From NCBI GenBank assembly GCA_020636105.1, contig JACJYL010000001.1, positions 3,348,001 through 3,412,000 on the forward strand: a stretch of 64,000 nt of DNA. The letters are read 5' to 3'. Source of the DNA: Lewinellaceae bacterium (GTDB lineage Bacteria > Bacteroidota > Bacteroidia > Chitinophagales > Saprospiraceae). Of this stretch, positions 11,601 to 19,863 are shown in pieces. The position numbers and the translations under genes were made by a program. The stretch's first letter is position 1. Each line of letters opens with the position of its first letter. Below the pieces are notes generated by a model. That model was not told where the DNA came from, did not search any database, and saw nothing but the letters and a program-made list of their open reading frames with translations.

Positions 11601-12801
11601 GCACAGTAAAAGTCGGGGCCTGATTATCCGCTACGGTAATGGTTTGGATTTTTCCGGTAACATTGCCACAGATATCTCTGGCTCTCCAGACCCGGGTGAT
11701 GACGTAATTATATTGGCAATTCCCCGGGATTATGTCATCGGTATGGGTTATTTGAATTAACTCGTTTGGTGTACAGTTGTCCATTACATTGGTGACATCC
11801 CCCGTGACATTAAGATCAAGGGGATCGTCAGCGCAGGTCAGGGTGATATTTGCCGGCACGTTAAAAGTCGGGGCCATATTATCGGTGATGGAAATGAGTT
11901 GCTGGGATTCTGTCACATTGCCACAGGAATCTGTTGCCGACCAGGTGCGGATCAGGTAATATTCATATTGGTTACAAAGGCCGTTCATCAATTGGGTGCT
12001 GCTTTCTTCATATTCCACATCAAGTACCCCCGCGCAATTGTCCAAAGCGGTGACTACGGCTGCTTCCGGGATAACGGCATTGCAGGAGATCATGGTATCG
12101 TTTGGTACGCCAATGAGTACCGGTGGAATGGTGTCGATTGTAGTGAAGGTCGAGACCCAATTAGTAGTTGCCCCGCAATTGTCAATAATGGTAAAGGTAA
12201 CCGTAACGCTTCCGCAATGATTTTCAAAAGAGGAAGGAGCGTCATCAACAATGTTGTCAATGCCACTGCAATTATCCGTTGCCATGGTAGCGAGCGCCAC
12301 CCGGGCAGAGTTTACCCAAATATCAAAACGCAAAGGGTTGACATCGGCCATCAGGCTACTGAATTCACAGGAAACGGTATCCGCCAGTTCGGGAATATTC
12401 GCCAGCGGGGCCTCTGTATCGGGAAGTATAGTAATTAGTTGTGATACCGTAGTAGTATCCGTATTGGCGATAGCCTTCCAGGTGCGGGTGAACGAGCCCC
12501 CGGTGCAGGAATTGATAGCGGCCGGATTGGGGTTGTCCACGGGCATAACGCTAAAAGTATTGCCCATATCATCCATGGCCATAAGGGCCATAGGAGCAGG
12601 TACCTCCGTTTTGCAATTTACCGTGGTATCATTGGGGACCGGGTCGATAAAAACCGGTGCTGTTTCTTCATATAAGAAAGAATAATTTTCAAAAGGCCTG
12701 TTTGCTGAAGGGTTGCCCGCTTTCAGGAAATTGAGTGAGACAATAAATACGGTTCCTGTCAGAAAGGCAAGCTTTAAAGGGCAGAGTAGCTTTATTTTCA
12801 T
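5635..12801 (-). CDS. Giant HYR/Ig-like repeat surface adhesin, T9SS type B cargo
   Basis: This is a 2388-aa secreted protein. The ATG at 12801 begins a signal peptide (MKIKLLCPLKLAFLTGTVF); the longest frame has 19 more codons. The N-terminal ~600 residues are tandem HYR domains, each with a D(N/Q)xxPxF start, a VDCS/LTCA-type cysteine and a CGN-containing end. The centre mixes HYR with lectin-like inserts (about 630-1130). Residues ~1200-2100 are PKD/Ig-like repeats of ~85 aa with a Cys near each start, followed by a cadherin-like module. The end is a gliding-motility-associated type B sorting domain (IITPNNDGVNDNFVVP, IFNRWGDEVF, YNGEDLPVGTYFFIV). It is predicted to be a cell-surface adhesin exported by the T9SS, with PorP/SprF just downstream as its likely partner. 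It binds no ligand I can name. Confidence 0.93.
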   Translation of the reverse strand: MKIKLLCPLKLAFLTGTVFIVSLNFLKAGNPSANRPFENYSFLYEETAPVFIDPVPNDTTVNCKTEVPAPMALMAMDDMGNTFSVMPVDNPNPAAINSCTGGSFTRTWKAIANTDTTTVSQLITILPDTEAPLANIPELADTVSCEFSSLMADVNPLRFDIWVNSARVALATMATDNCSGIDNIVDDAPSSFENHCGSVTVTFTIIDNCGATTNWVSTFTTIDTIPPVLIGVPNDTMISCNAVIPEAAVVTALDNCAGVLDVEYEESSTQLMNGLCNQYEYYLIRTWSATDSCGNVTESQQLISITDNMAPTFNVPANITLTCADDPLDLNVTGDVTNVMDNCTPNELIQITHTDDIIPGNCQYNYVITRVWRARDICGNVTGKIQTITVADNQAPTFTVPADITVDCSNAGNMNLTGMPTNLMDNCTSSLVATHSDVVIAGTCLNSYTIKRTWKVQDECGNFTELDQIITVTDNQPPSFTSMPQNMTLFCAPNQEVDILFNDWITSRAGAQATDNCTEAQNITWSIFNAGTLNPPSLPVISCPAASDTIRRQAIDVIIKDECGNQTIKTVTFSLIDNIAPEISGCPAGMTIPTDPGDCNALFELAPPVIEESCFFGTLSENLNSTLPVTSTALPGQEGITPVNPIEFNLSVTQPSPINVLGFASASITLISVDGEEATEFFNIVGEDGSILGTTNHTDVQCGNSLTSFSIPGTLINEWASDGVITIRLEPNIPIGLDGKFAINAICNPAGSAAINLSFQVKNLGDILFQYRIDDGPAITGNLPGPFTTSLAQGDHLITYYAADCAGNIDSCAYSVTVVDQEIPTLNCPADMVVEVAEDSCSATVTLPLPMNATDNCEAYGSYEQRLPANPAAGLITFSYDPNLNDFVAQERNFVFNNVAANAFNPVNLTIDFQGDFNTNGAFMTILGDDGSILATTTVGASDCSTPGQVVISIPAATFNSWASDGVVEIIALPNEINVPPGVTGDGINPCTPGVVTTTGDNDGSSYIFATLSYDRLSLSYFATGQTSIPLTPMSEPMVRPVIEFGIGTTEVTYIMADPAGNVDSCSFTVTVEDNIDPVAVCVSATTLFIEPSGLQVEILDAIDLDLGSTDNCGIEQRLLSPNTFTCADVGNLLPATLTVVDSSGNSATCQTIVSIAPQGPVPTANSGLCGGDTLFLFANPPVDNGGVLYTFKWYFNDVLISVAKNPVIPNIGLNNEGAYRVVIRGLTGCEAEGIVNVSVEALPITPHIETASTICLHEDLVLSTPDYPAGNNVTFYWYQGMPPNGTLIGTTTTPELIIPGPHPAGTKNYYMTVEATGCVSTPSTPVQVLAVQQPVAQVTFADTTVCAGETINLGTLVSGSGITYQWTGPNTFSSGAQFPSVGPLSTVNAGYYYLVLNKNNGCFSAPDSVRITVKAKPATPVISYSGPVCAGGSLTLTTTATGASSYHWINFNGEEFITSVPTYVIPSSNLGNAGNWYLYIIKNGCTSNNSNPVNVVVNPVPVATAIVQPQSPCDGDSFQLIGGPNLTGGSYLWTGPGISPQMVQSPVISNASEANQGFFTLTATSQAGCSNTATVFVDIPEKINILGVSSDAPSCLNGPTDIQLDVTVLPFDDGTYTYSWQGPNFNQTTSSSTATIPNATGVLNRGEYHLTVTSGDGCEVVLNDAYFLDIRDIPANPAAPTASHPLNAYCVGETITLTTNAYMGNSITYFWKIPGGSTLTSSGPMLNIPNAGLSYTGNYSVYVMVDGCISGNSNPTAITVHPVPQVMATANTPVCYGANINLQTQFFPGATYQWQGPNGFNSGIQNPVNNSIHQMDSLGTYWVITTLNGCASDTAFVTVAVKPVPQIPMPLATVSDSICASLADETLTLSITGASATENALYTWYNNANGQNPLNTASSQPQFVLTDFSNYATSGTYNFYVRANLNGCLSEISQAAPVLISYIPAISAFAGTDKTVCDDETATLSAEAPTVGSGTWSQAGGPTTGIVITNPNQAVTAVNGLSVAGSPFTFAWTLSNGACLNYDSDEVVLTISQGESAFAGDIVVACQGEIINLSATPPSGVGSTGMWTQPAAQEQFGVTIEEPTNPSTVIEGLDPDNLYNFTWTIVSNCGVVSDEVIVYISDPSPNAGFDIIACNETRTALLTADEPTRGSSGEWSTLTQGVSITDSYSDTTTVSNLIPGENIFVWTIDDAICADQSRDTIIIFYKEPPTAEDDFINVPFGGTTTFDPLINDIVPLNSFPAVLVDPLLGSVTEANNLFTYTPPANFVGNDHFLYEVLSEGCPAASAQVNLVIGDGAKCIAPSIITPNNDGVNDNFVVPCLLDEKDYPNNKVIIFNRWGDEVFRSQSPYQNNWDGKYNGEDLPVGTYFFIVDFGNGDDPLKGFVVIQR

Positions 12802-13391
12802 ATACTGTTCTATTAGATTAATCAAAGGGCGAATTGTCGTTTTATGTATGGGTCTCAAATTCCTTGAAAAAGTACACTTTTGTTAAGGGTGAAAATATCA
12901 TTTTTTCCCTGATTCAGGGGAAAAATGTATTGCAAAAAGTTAACGAATGTCAATTGCCTGAACAGGGGAGAGTGCAACTGATCATACAACCGGAATAAGG
13001 AAAAGACTAGAAGTTTGCCGAAACCAGTCAAGGTCGGTAAGTTCATGGGATATCGGTTTTTGAAGATGTAATACAATGGGGCTTCTTCCGGTTGCGCCGG
13101 AGTTGAAGAACCTTGCCATCAAATAAAGATGCAAATTAATTAATAATTGCCAATACTGCCACCAAAATGGTGGTTATTGCATTAAATTTGCCGCTTTTTG
13201 TGGAATTTTGTCGTCGTTGGGGTGGCGTTTTTAAGGGTTTTGGTTTGTCGGGAAAATTTACATTCCTTTCTTCATCGTCCATAATTATTTTGGCGGTTGA
13301 AGACAAAAGGGTTATCTTGAAGTATAAATTGGTAAATTATTTTATTTGGGGCTGCTTTTCAACCTGTTACCCGTTTTAAAATAACCTAATC
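12802..13391. other. Divergent intergenic region, no gene supported
   Basis: This 590-bp region lies between the adhesin gene (minus) and the VOC gene (plus) and should contain both promoters. Short frames exist on both strands (for example 12855-13076 minus and 13167-13379 plus), but their predicted products are compositionally odd and show no family features. No hairpin or repeat stands out. Confidence 0.5.
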
Positions 13392-13856
13392 ATGACAACA
13401 GTAAACGTATATCTCTCCTTTAACGGCCATTGCGAGGAAGCCTTCCTTTTTTACAGGTCGGTATTCGGAGGAGAATTCCCTTATGTTGGAAAATATAAAG
13501 ATATGCCTCCTCGTGAAGGAATGCCTCCTATGCCCGAGGCGCTCAAAGAAAAGATCATGCATATTTCCTTACCCGTCAGCAAGGAAACCATTTTAATGGG
13601 GAGTGATTCAGGAGGTGAATGGTCTGTTCCCGTACAATTTGGCAATAATTTTTCCATTTCCGTCAATACGGATGATCCGGTTGAAGCCGAACGAATTTTC
13701 AACGCCCTGGCAGCAGGCGGAACCATTAACATGCCACTGGAAAAAACTTTCTGGCAGTCTTATTTCGGACTGCTTACCGATAAATTTGGAATCAATTGGA
13801 TGATCAATTGTGAACTGAAGGAACACTTACAATTCGAAAAAACAAACAAACCATAA
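13392..13856 (+). CDS. VOC family protein (PhnB/YjdN-like)
   Basis: The 154-aa protein fits the PhnB-like branch of the vicinal-oxygen-chelate fold. Signs are the start TVNVYLSFNGHCEEAFLFYR, the central ILMGSDSGGE segment, the SISVNTDDPVEAERIFNAL helix, and the end FGLLTDKFGINWMINCE. Proteins of this branch are small cytoplasmic dimers, often without a proven substrate. It ends 7 bp before the next plus-strand gene, a secreted T9SS cargo. The two may share a transcript, but nothing links them functionally. The fold is confident; the activity is unknown. Confidence 0.88.
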   Translation: MTTVNVYLSFNGHCEEAFLFYRSVFGGEFPYVGKYKDMPPREGMPPMPEALKEKIMHISLPVSKETILMGSDSGGEWSVPVQFGNNFSISVNTDDPVEAERIFNALAAGGTINMPLEKTFWQSYFGLLTDKFGINWMINCELKEHLQFEKTNKP

Positions 13857-13863
13857 TCAACTT

Positions 13864-16800
13864 ATGAAAAAAAAACATTACCTACTCCTTGCCGTAAGCT
13901 TCTTATGCGCTACTGTTGTATTTGGACAAGTTGACTTCGATGACTGCGCGGACGCGATTGTCCTGGGCGAAGGCCCTTCCTGCCCCGAAACAATATTTAG
14001 CAATATTGGGGCAACCCCCAGCACCATCTATTCTGCCCCGGATTTTGAAATACCTTCCTGTTGGTCAGACGTCGGTAATGACGTTTGGGCAGTTTTCACC
14101 GTTCCGGCTGACGGATCTTACACCGATTTTCAAATTACCCTCAATGGGGTGCCGGGTGGGCCCAATGGGAGCCCAATGTTTCAGCCTCGGCTGGCCATCT
14201 ACCGGGGAGAATGTCTTACCGACGGATTGGTGGAGTTAGCCTGTGAGCAAGCCAATGTGGGAAGTGGGACGGTACAATTCGACATCGAAGGACTTACCCC
14301 GGGCAGCGAATATTTCCTTAGAATGAGTACTTATTCGGCTTCAGCCACCCCCAACGACGGGGATTTTATGGTTTGTGTAGATACCATTCCGATCAGTACC
14401 ATTGAAGCATTCGCTGAACCGGCAACCCTCTGCAGCGCCCAGGGATTCACCCAGTTGAGTGCCGTCTCTACCGGAAGCGATCTCAGTTTTTACTCCTGGG
14501 AACCCACTGGCCTTTTATCATCTCCTAACTCGGCCACTACTTTTGCTTTTCCGTTTCAAACGACCACTTTTACGGTCACCGCTTTCGGCCTTGGGGCGAA
14601 TCTGGTACAAAACGGAGACTTTGAATCCGGCAACCTCGGGTTTACTTCTGAATACAATAATGTGGACGGCAACCTGAGTGGCTTATGCCAAGGGTGTTAT
14701 AATATCAATAATTCCACTCCTACCCTCTGGACTCAATGTCCGCCCATCGACGGCAATATGATGGTGGTCAACGGTTCTCCGGAGGCTAATGTCAACCTTT
14801 GGTGTCAGCAGATCAGCGTGATCCCGCAAACGGATTACTTTTTTTCTTTTGACGTGCAAACGATTAATACCCCGGTCCCCCAATTGCAATTGAGTGTTGA
14901 CGGTAATTTGATCGGGGGCAGCCTCTTTGGAGGCGGTGCATGCAATGTTCTTCAATTTTACGAAACGGTTACTGTTGGGGGGAATTCAACGATAGAAATA
15001 TGTATCGTCAACCAAAGCACTTCTGCTAACGGCAATGATTTTGCACTTGATAATATCAATTTCAGCACTTACGTCGAAAGTACCGATTCAGTCACGGTGG
15101 AAGTGTCGAACCTTTTTACCCAGGTTTTGAATGTCATGCCCGATGGGTGTCAGGCGGGTTGCACGGGAAGTGCCGAGGTCAGTGCCAGCGGAGGAATTGG
15201 CAGTTACACTTACGAATGGTCAGGAGGACAAAATACTGCTGTGGCCAATGACCTGTGCGCCGGTTCCCAAATGGTAACGGTGACGGATGAAGCAGGATGT
15301 AGTGTCGTGCAGCAGGTGAATATCGGCCAGACTCAATTTGAGATCTCCGTGGTTTCACTCGTTTCACCTTGCGAGGCGAGTACTATCGGCAGTGCGCAAG
15401 TGAGCATTTTTGGCGGTACAGAGCCTTATGTTATTTCATGGGATAACGGAGCAACCACTGCGGTTGCTGAGGATCTTACGGCAGGCGTTCACCAGGTGAC
15501 GGTGACTGACGCAGGAGGTTGCGAAGCCGTTGGCGAGGTAGAGATCATCATTTCCCCGGAAGGGTTCATGGTGGAAATTGTCGCCTCCAAGGATACCATT
15601 TGTCCGGGGGAAACAGCACAGCTCACCGCAGTGAGTGGGGGCACGGATGAATATGAATGGAATACAGGAGCCGTGGGTGGAGTGATTAATGTAACCCCGG
15701 GAGGAACCTCCTATTACCAGGTATCGGCCAAACGACTGGGCAACAATATCCTGGAAAACGGAGATTTCACGATTGGGAATACCGGGTTCATCAGTGATTA
15801 TAATGATGCCATCGGACTGGGACTCGGGGGAGCCTGGGGGCCCTTATCGCTTGAAGGAACCTATGCCATCACCAATAATCCTGCCCTGGTGCATACTAAT
15901 TTTATTGCCTGCGGGGATCATACCACCGGCACGGGAAACATGATGGTGGTCAATGGATCGGGTGTCTCGAATCTGCCCGTCTGGTGTCAGACGGTAGCGG
16001 TAGATCCCAACCTCACCTACCAGTTTTCTGCCTGGCTTACCTCGGTGGTCGCCGATAACCCGGCTGTTTTGCAGTTTTCGATCAATGGCAATTTATTGGG
16101 CAGTCCATTTAACGCCCAATCCACCCCCTGCCAGTGGACCAATTTTTTTGAAATTTGGGAATCAGCCGGCGCTACGACGGCAGAGATCTGCATTGTCAAT
16201 CAAAATATCGGAGTGGCAGGCAATGACTTTGCCCTGGATGATATTGCCCTGGTTCCTGTTTGCCTCGCTACTGCCGGAATCACCATCCAGGTAGATGACC
16301 TGGGAGCGACGATCGCAGAGGTTCAGGATGTCTCCTGCCTGACCAACTTCGGCTCCGCCAGCGCCATTGCGGTGAATGGGCAGGCACCGTTTACTTATAA
16401 TTGGTCAAACGGTGAATCCATGGCAACGGTCAGCGATTTTGAGGCCGGAACTTATACGGTAACGATTACGGATAACTGGGGCTGTTCAGATGAAGCCTCT
16501 GTCACCATAAACCCTGCCGGGGAAGTAAGTGTTGACGAAATATTGCTGACCGATGTATCCTGCGGACCCCTGGTGGATGATGTGGTGACCATTTTGCCGG
16601 GAAGTGCGGAAGTGACAGTGGGGGCAGGAGATCCTCCATTTAGTTACAGCATTGATGGCGGGACTACCTTTCAGGAGAATCCTTTATTTGAAAACCTGGA
16701 CGCCGGGACCTATAACCTGGTGATCATGGATGCAAACCAATGTCCCTATGATACCTCTTTCGCAATTCAGAATGTGGAATTGCCCACGGTGACCATCACG

Positions 16801-17262
16801 ACAGCAGGGGATTTCAACCTGTGCGAAGGTGGCAGTATTGACCTGGCCCTGGAAACGACGGGTACGGTGGAGAACATTCTATGGTCGACCAATGCAACGG
16901 ATGATCAAATTACCATAACAGAAACCGGAATGATTAGCGTGATCGTTTCCGATGATCAGGGATGTTCCGCCTTTGCAGTAGTAGACATTGATGATTGCAC
17001 GGATTACCGCATCCCAAATGTATTTACCCCGAATAATGACGGGTATAACGACGAATTCAAAGTTTATACCTCCGGTGGCGTTCAGGTCAAACAAATGAAG
17101 ATCTTCAATCGATGGGGAACCCTGGTGCACGATAGCACCGAACCCTGGGATGGATATTACAAAGGAGAACCGCACCAGGCGGATGTATTGATTTATATCA
17201 TCCTCATAGAAACTTCGAAAGGAGAGATTACGGAAGAGGGAGAGGTTACTTTGTTGAGGTAA
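13864..17262 (+). CDS. Secreted multidomain protein with SprB-like repeats, T9SS type B tail
   Basis: The 1132-aa protein starts with a signal peptide ending VVFGQ (residue 22). Residues ~25-170 form a Cys-containing beta-sandwich (DVGNDVWAVFTVPADG, PRLAIYRGEC) like pre-peptidase C-terminal domains. Two related ~165-aa modules follow, beginning NLVQNGDFESGNLGF and NILENGDFTIGNTGF and ending with ICIVNQ and NDFALD; they look like carbohydrate-binding modules. Around and after them lie four SprB-type repeats of ~65 aa (signatures GSAEVSASGG, YEWSGGQN, VTVTDEAGC). The last ~85 residues are a type B sorting domain (NVFTPNNDGYNDEFKVY, IFNRWGTLVHD). A cell-surface protein exported by the T9SS is the clear prediction; its ligand is unknown. 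Confidence 0.92.
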   Translation: MKKKHYLLLAVSFLCATVVFGQVDFDDCADAIVLGEGPSCPETIFSNIGATPSTIYSAPDFEIPSCWSDVGNDVWAVFTVPADGSYTDFQITLNGVPGGPNGSPMFQPRLAIYRGECLTDGLVELACEQANVGSGTVQFDIEGLTPGSEYFLRMSTYSASATPNDGDFMVCVDTIPISTIEAFAEPATLCSAQGFTQLSAVSTGSDLSFYSWEPTGLLSSPNSATTFAFPFQTTTFTVTAFGLGANLVQNGDFESGNLGFTSEYNNVDGNLSGLCQGCYNINNSTPTLWTQCPPIDGNMMVVNGSPEANVNLWCQQISVIPQTDYFFSFDVQTINTPVPQLQLSVDGNLIGGSLFGGGACNVLQFYETVTVGGNSTIEICIVNQSTSANGNDFALDNINFSTYVESTDSVTVEVSNLFTQVLNVMPDGCQAGCTGSAEVSASGGIGSYTYEWSGGQNTAVANDLCAGSQMVTVTDEAGCSVVQQVNIGQTQFEISVVSLVSPCEASTIGSAQVSIFGGTEPYVISWDNGATTAVAEDLTAGVHQVTVTDAGGCEAVGEVEIIISPEGFMVEIVASKDTICPGETAQLTAVSGGTDEYEWNTGAVGGVINVTPGGTSYYQVSAKRLGNNILENGDFTIGNTGFISDYNDAIGLGLGGAWGPLSLEGTYAITNNPALVHTNFIACGDHTTGTGNMMVVNGSGVSNLPVWCQTVAVDPNLTYQFSAWLTSVVADNPAVLQFSINGNLLGSPFNAQSTPCQWTNFFEIWESAGATTAEICIVNQNIGVAGNDFALDDIALVPVCLATAGITIQVDDLGATIAEVQDVSCLTNFGSASAIAVNGQAPFTYNWSNGESMATVSDFEAGTYTVTITDNWGCSDEASVTINPAGEVSVDEILLTDVSCGPLVDDVVTILPGSAEVTVGAGDPPFSYSIDGGTTFQENPLFENLDAGTYNLVIMDANQCPYDTSFAIQNVELPTVTITTAGDFNLCEGGSIDLALETTGTVENILWSTNATDDQITITETGMISVIVSDDQGCSAFAVVDIDDCTDYRIPNVFTPNNDGYNDEFKVYTSGGVQVKQMKIFNRWGTLVHDSTEPWDGYYKGEPHQADVLIYIILIETSKGEITEEGEVTLLR

Positions 17263-17318
17263 ACCTGGCCTTCTTTTCCCGGAAACCTTTAACCGTAACG
17301 CATAATTTTACTAATAGA

Positions 17319-18152
17319 ATGAAAATTACGTACCTGGCATTATTATTGGGAATATTTTCTTCCTGTTCCCCTATAGTGGAAAAAACAGAGGAAACACCTC
17401 CCCAAAGAAAGGAGATCCTATCCTCCAAATTGCAAACCATTCTGGATTTTTCAGGGGTAAAGGGCGTCATTTTGGTCTATGATCTTCAGGAGAATGCCTA
17501 TTATGCCAATGATTTTGAATGGGCTGAAAAGGGACGGCTACCCGCCTCTACTTTCAAAATCCCCAATTCCATCATTGCGTTGGAAACCGGCGTTGTGGAA
17601 AATGACAGCACCCTTTTTAAATGGGACGGGCAAAAAAGGTACTTAAAAATTTGGGAGCAGGACCTGCTATTCAGGGAGGCTTTCCAGCTTTCCTGTGTAC
17701 CGTGTTACCAGGATGTTGCCCGGCGCATCGGCCCCGAACGTATGAAGGAATACCTTCAAAAGTTTCAGTACGGAAATATGGTGGTCGATACTGCAACCAT
17801 TGATCTTTTTTGGCTGGAAGGGGACTCAAAAATCAGTCCTTTCGAGGAAATTGACTTCCTGAAACGCTTTTACCGGTCGGAATTGCCCATTTCAAAAAGA
17901 ACGGAAACCATGGTCAAAAGCATGATGGTGATGGAAACAACCGATCAGTACAAACTAAGTGGAAAAACGGGATGGGCCATTCGCAATGGCCACAACAACG
18001 GCTGGTTTGTCGGTTTCGTCGAAACATTCGAAAAGGTTTATTTCTTTGCGACCAACATAGAACCTTCCGAAACGTTTAATATGGATATGTTTCCCATGAT
18101 CAGGAGAGAGATCACTGAAAAAGGGTTGAAAGACCTGGGATTCATTCAATAA
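17319..18152 (+). CDS. Class D (OXA-like) beta-lactamase, predicted lipoprotein
   Basis: The 277-aa length fits class D serine beta-lactamases, and all hallmark motifs are present in order: STFK (Ser77 nucleophile, Lys80, normally carboxylated), SCV (Ser125), YGN (151-153), omega-loop Trp165 in WLEG, KTG (216-218) and GWFVG (228-232). The N-terminus is a short hydrophobic segment ending in SSC at Cys16, a lipobox, so the enzyme is probably anchored in the periplasm or outer membrane. It should hydrolyse penicillin-type beta-lactams; spectrum cannot be judged. A BlaR-type sensor domain is excluded by the short N-terminus. No integron, IS element or regulator is near, and it sits among ordinary T9SS cargo genes, so it is probably an intrinsic chromosomal gene. 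Confidence 0.93.
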   Translation: MKITYLALLLGIFSSCSPIVEKTEETPPQRKEILSSKLQTILDFSGVKGVILVYDLQENAYYANDFEWAEKGRLPASTFKIPNSIIALETGVVENDSTLFKWDGQKRYLKIWEQDLLFREAFQLSCVPCYQDVARRIGPERMKEYLQKFQYGNMVVDTATIDLFWLEGDSKISPFEEIDFLKRFYRSELPISKRTETMVKSMMVMETTDQYKLSGKTGWAIRNGHNNGWFVGFVETFEKVYFFATNIEPSETFNMDMFPMIRREITEKGLKDLGFIQ

Positions 18153-18273
18153 AAAGATGTTAAAATTCGACGTCCCGCAATGGAATTATTAACTGAGATC
18201 AAAGACAATAATTTTCCTTTTCTCCTTGAATTGCTTTCATTTAGGAATGTCACTCACTAATACGATTTAACTA

Positions 18274-19836
18274 ATGATCAAAAATTGTTTGCTGTTTTTT
18301 TTAATTTTTATTGTCGGTTTAACGCCCCGTGCAAAGGCTCAAAACGTCCTGATCAGCACTTCTTCCAACCCGAATGAACCGTCGATCAAAATAGATCCTG
18401 TCCATCCGGAAAGGTTGGTGGCGGCCACCAATCTCGACAACTATTACGTCAGTGCGGATACCGGGCATACCTGGACTCACGAACATCTTTCTTCCTCTTA
18501 TGGAGTTTGGGGAGATCCTGTAATTGATGTGGATACTTCCGGGCATTTTTATTTTTTTCACCTGTCCAACCCTTCCGATGGCAACTGGATCGACAGGATC
18601 GTGTGCCAAAAATCAACCGATAACGGAGAGGTATGGTCAGATGGTACCTTTACCGGCCTGAACGGCAATAAGGCCCAGGACAAACACTGGAGTATAGTCG
18701 ACCGAACCAATAATCATATTTACCTCACCTGGACCCAGTTTGATGTTTACGGCAGTACAAACCCTGCTGACAGCAGCATTATCCTGTTCTCGAAATCTTT
18801 GGACGGAGGGGACTCCTGGTCTGCTCCCTTGCGGATCAACAAGGTGGCCGGGGATTGTATTGACAGTGATGATACCGTGGAAGGAGCTGTGCCCGCAGTA
18901 GGGCCAAATGGTGAAATTTACGTCACATGGGCCGGACCGACCGGCCTTGTTTTCAACCGTTCAACAGACCAGGGAGAAACCTGGCTGGAAACGGAAATTT
19001 TGATCAGTACCCTGCCGGGAGGATGGGATTTTGGTGTGCCGGGGATTTACCGCAGCAACGGACTGCCCATTACCAAATGTGATCTGAGTGGCGGACCCAA
19101 TCACGGAACGATATACGTGAACTGGTCCGACCAGCGCAATGGTGGTAATGACACGGATATCTGGTTGTCCAAATCAACGGATGGAGGCGACACATGGAGC
19201 GCGCCCATACGTGTCAATGACGATGAACCGGGGCATCAGCAGTTCTTTACCTGGATGGATATAGACCAGACCAACGGCAACCTGTTTTTTGTATTTTATG
19301 ACCGAAGAAATTACATGGATACGCAAACAGATGTATCCCTGGCCTGGTCCACTGATGGAGGCAACAGCTTTACAAACAAGATCATCAGTGAAAGCCCGTT
19401 TATCCCTAACGAAGGGGTTTTCTTTGGAGATTACACCAACCTTACCGTTCATGATAATATCGTGCGTCCCATCTGGACGCGCCTGCATGAGGGGCAACTG
19501 AGTGTATGGACAGACGTAACGCCTTTTCAGCACGTTGTCAATGCCGTCAGGGAACCTTCAAGCGGGAACCTGAATGAGTTCAGCCAATTTCCTAATCCGA
19601 CTTCGGATATGGCCTATATTTCCTTTAAACTTCATGATGCCCGGGTGGTCAACCTGAAATTGTTTGATGGTAATGGCCGTCAGGTAGCTGTCCTGCTTCA
19701 GAATGAATCACTGGGTTACGGGAAACATATCATTCCGGTGGATTTAAAGACCCTGAAACTTCAAAGTGGTTTGTATTATCCGCAGCTAACCATAGACGGG
19801 AAGGTAAAAACACTAAAAATGCTGATGGTGGAATAA
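18274..19836 (+). CDS. BNR/Asp-box repeat (sialidase-fold) protein with T9SS type A tail
   Basis: The 520-aa product has a signal peptide (MIKNCLLFFLIFIVGLTPRA, cut near AKAQ). At least five Asp-box repeats mark a sialidase-type beta-propeller: STDNGEVWSD, SLDGGDSWSA, STDQGETWLE, STDGGDTWSA and STDGGNSFTN. The C-terminal ~85 residues are a Por secretion tail of type A (FPNPTSDMAYISF, LKLFDGNGRQV, LQSGLYYPQL). It is therefore exported by the T9SS. The Arg triad and Tyr nucleophile of true sialidases cannot be assigned from sequence alone, so enzyme activity is uncertain; many such propellers are exo-alpha-sialidase-like proteins of unknown function. Confidence 0.9.
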   Translation: MIKNCLLFFLIFIVGLTPRAKAQNVLISTSSNPNEPSIKIDPVHPERLVAATNLDNYYVSADTGHTWTHEHLSSSYGVWGDPVIDVDTSGHFYFFHLSNPSDGNWIDRIVCQKSTDNGEVWSDGTFTGLNGNKAQDKHWSIVDRTNNHIYLTWTQFDVYGSTNPADSSIILFSKSLDGGDSWSAPLRINKVAGDCIDSDDTVEGAVPAVGPNGEIYVTWAGPTGLVFNRSTDQGETWLETEILISTLPGGWDFGVPGIYRSNGLPITKCDLSGGPNHGTIYVNWSDQRNGGNDTDIWLSKSTDGGDTWSAPIRVNDDEPGHQQFFTWMDIDQTNGNLFFVFYDRRNYMDTQTDVSLAWSTDGGNSFTNKIISESPFIPNEGVFFGDYTNLTVHDNIVRPIWTRLHEGQLSVWTDVTPFQHVVNAVREPSSGNLNEFSQFPNPTSDMAYISFKLHDARVVNLKLFDGNGRQVAVLLQNESLGYGKHIIPVDLKTLKLQSGLYYPQLTIDGKVKTLKMLMVE

Positions 19837-19863
19837 TTCCCTGCCGAAGTGTATGGAAAAAGG

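Noticed and set aside
5635..12801. Many long antisense frames across the giant adhesin gene
   Set aside because: They mirror the repetitive codon pattern of the adhesin on the opposite strand and show no protein features.
12855..13076. A 73-codon minus-strand frame upstream of the giant adhesin gene
   Set aside because: It overlaps the likely promoter region and has unusual composition and no family features.
13167..13379. A 70-codon plus-strand frame before the VOC gene
   Set aside because: Low-complexity hydrophobic translation with no signal-peptide logic or homology recognised.
17319..18152. The class D enzyme as a BlaR/MecR sensor
   Set aside because: The 277-aa length leaves no room for the sensor's membrane metalloprotease half; the N-terminus is a short lipoprotein signal.
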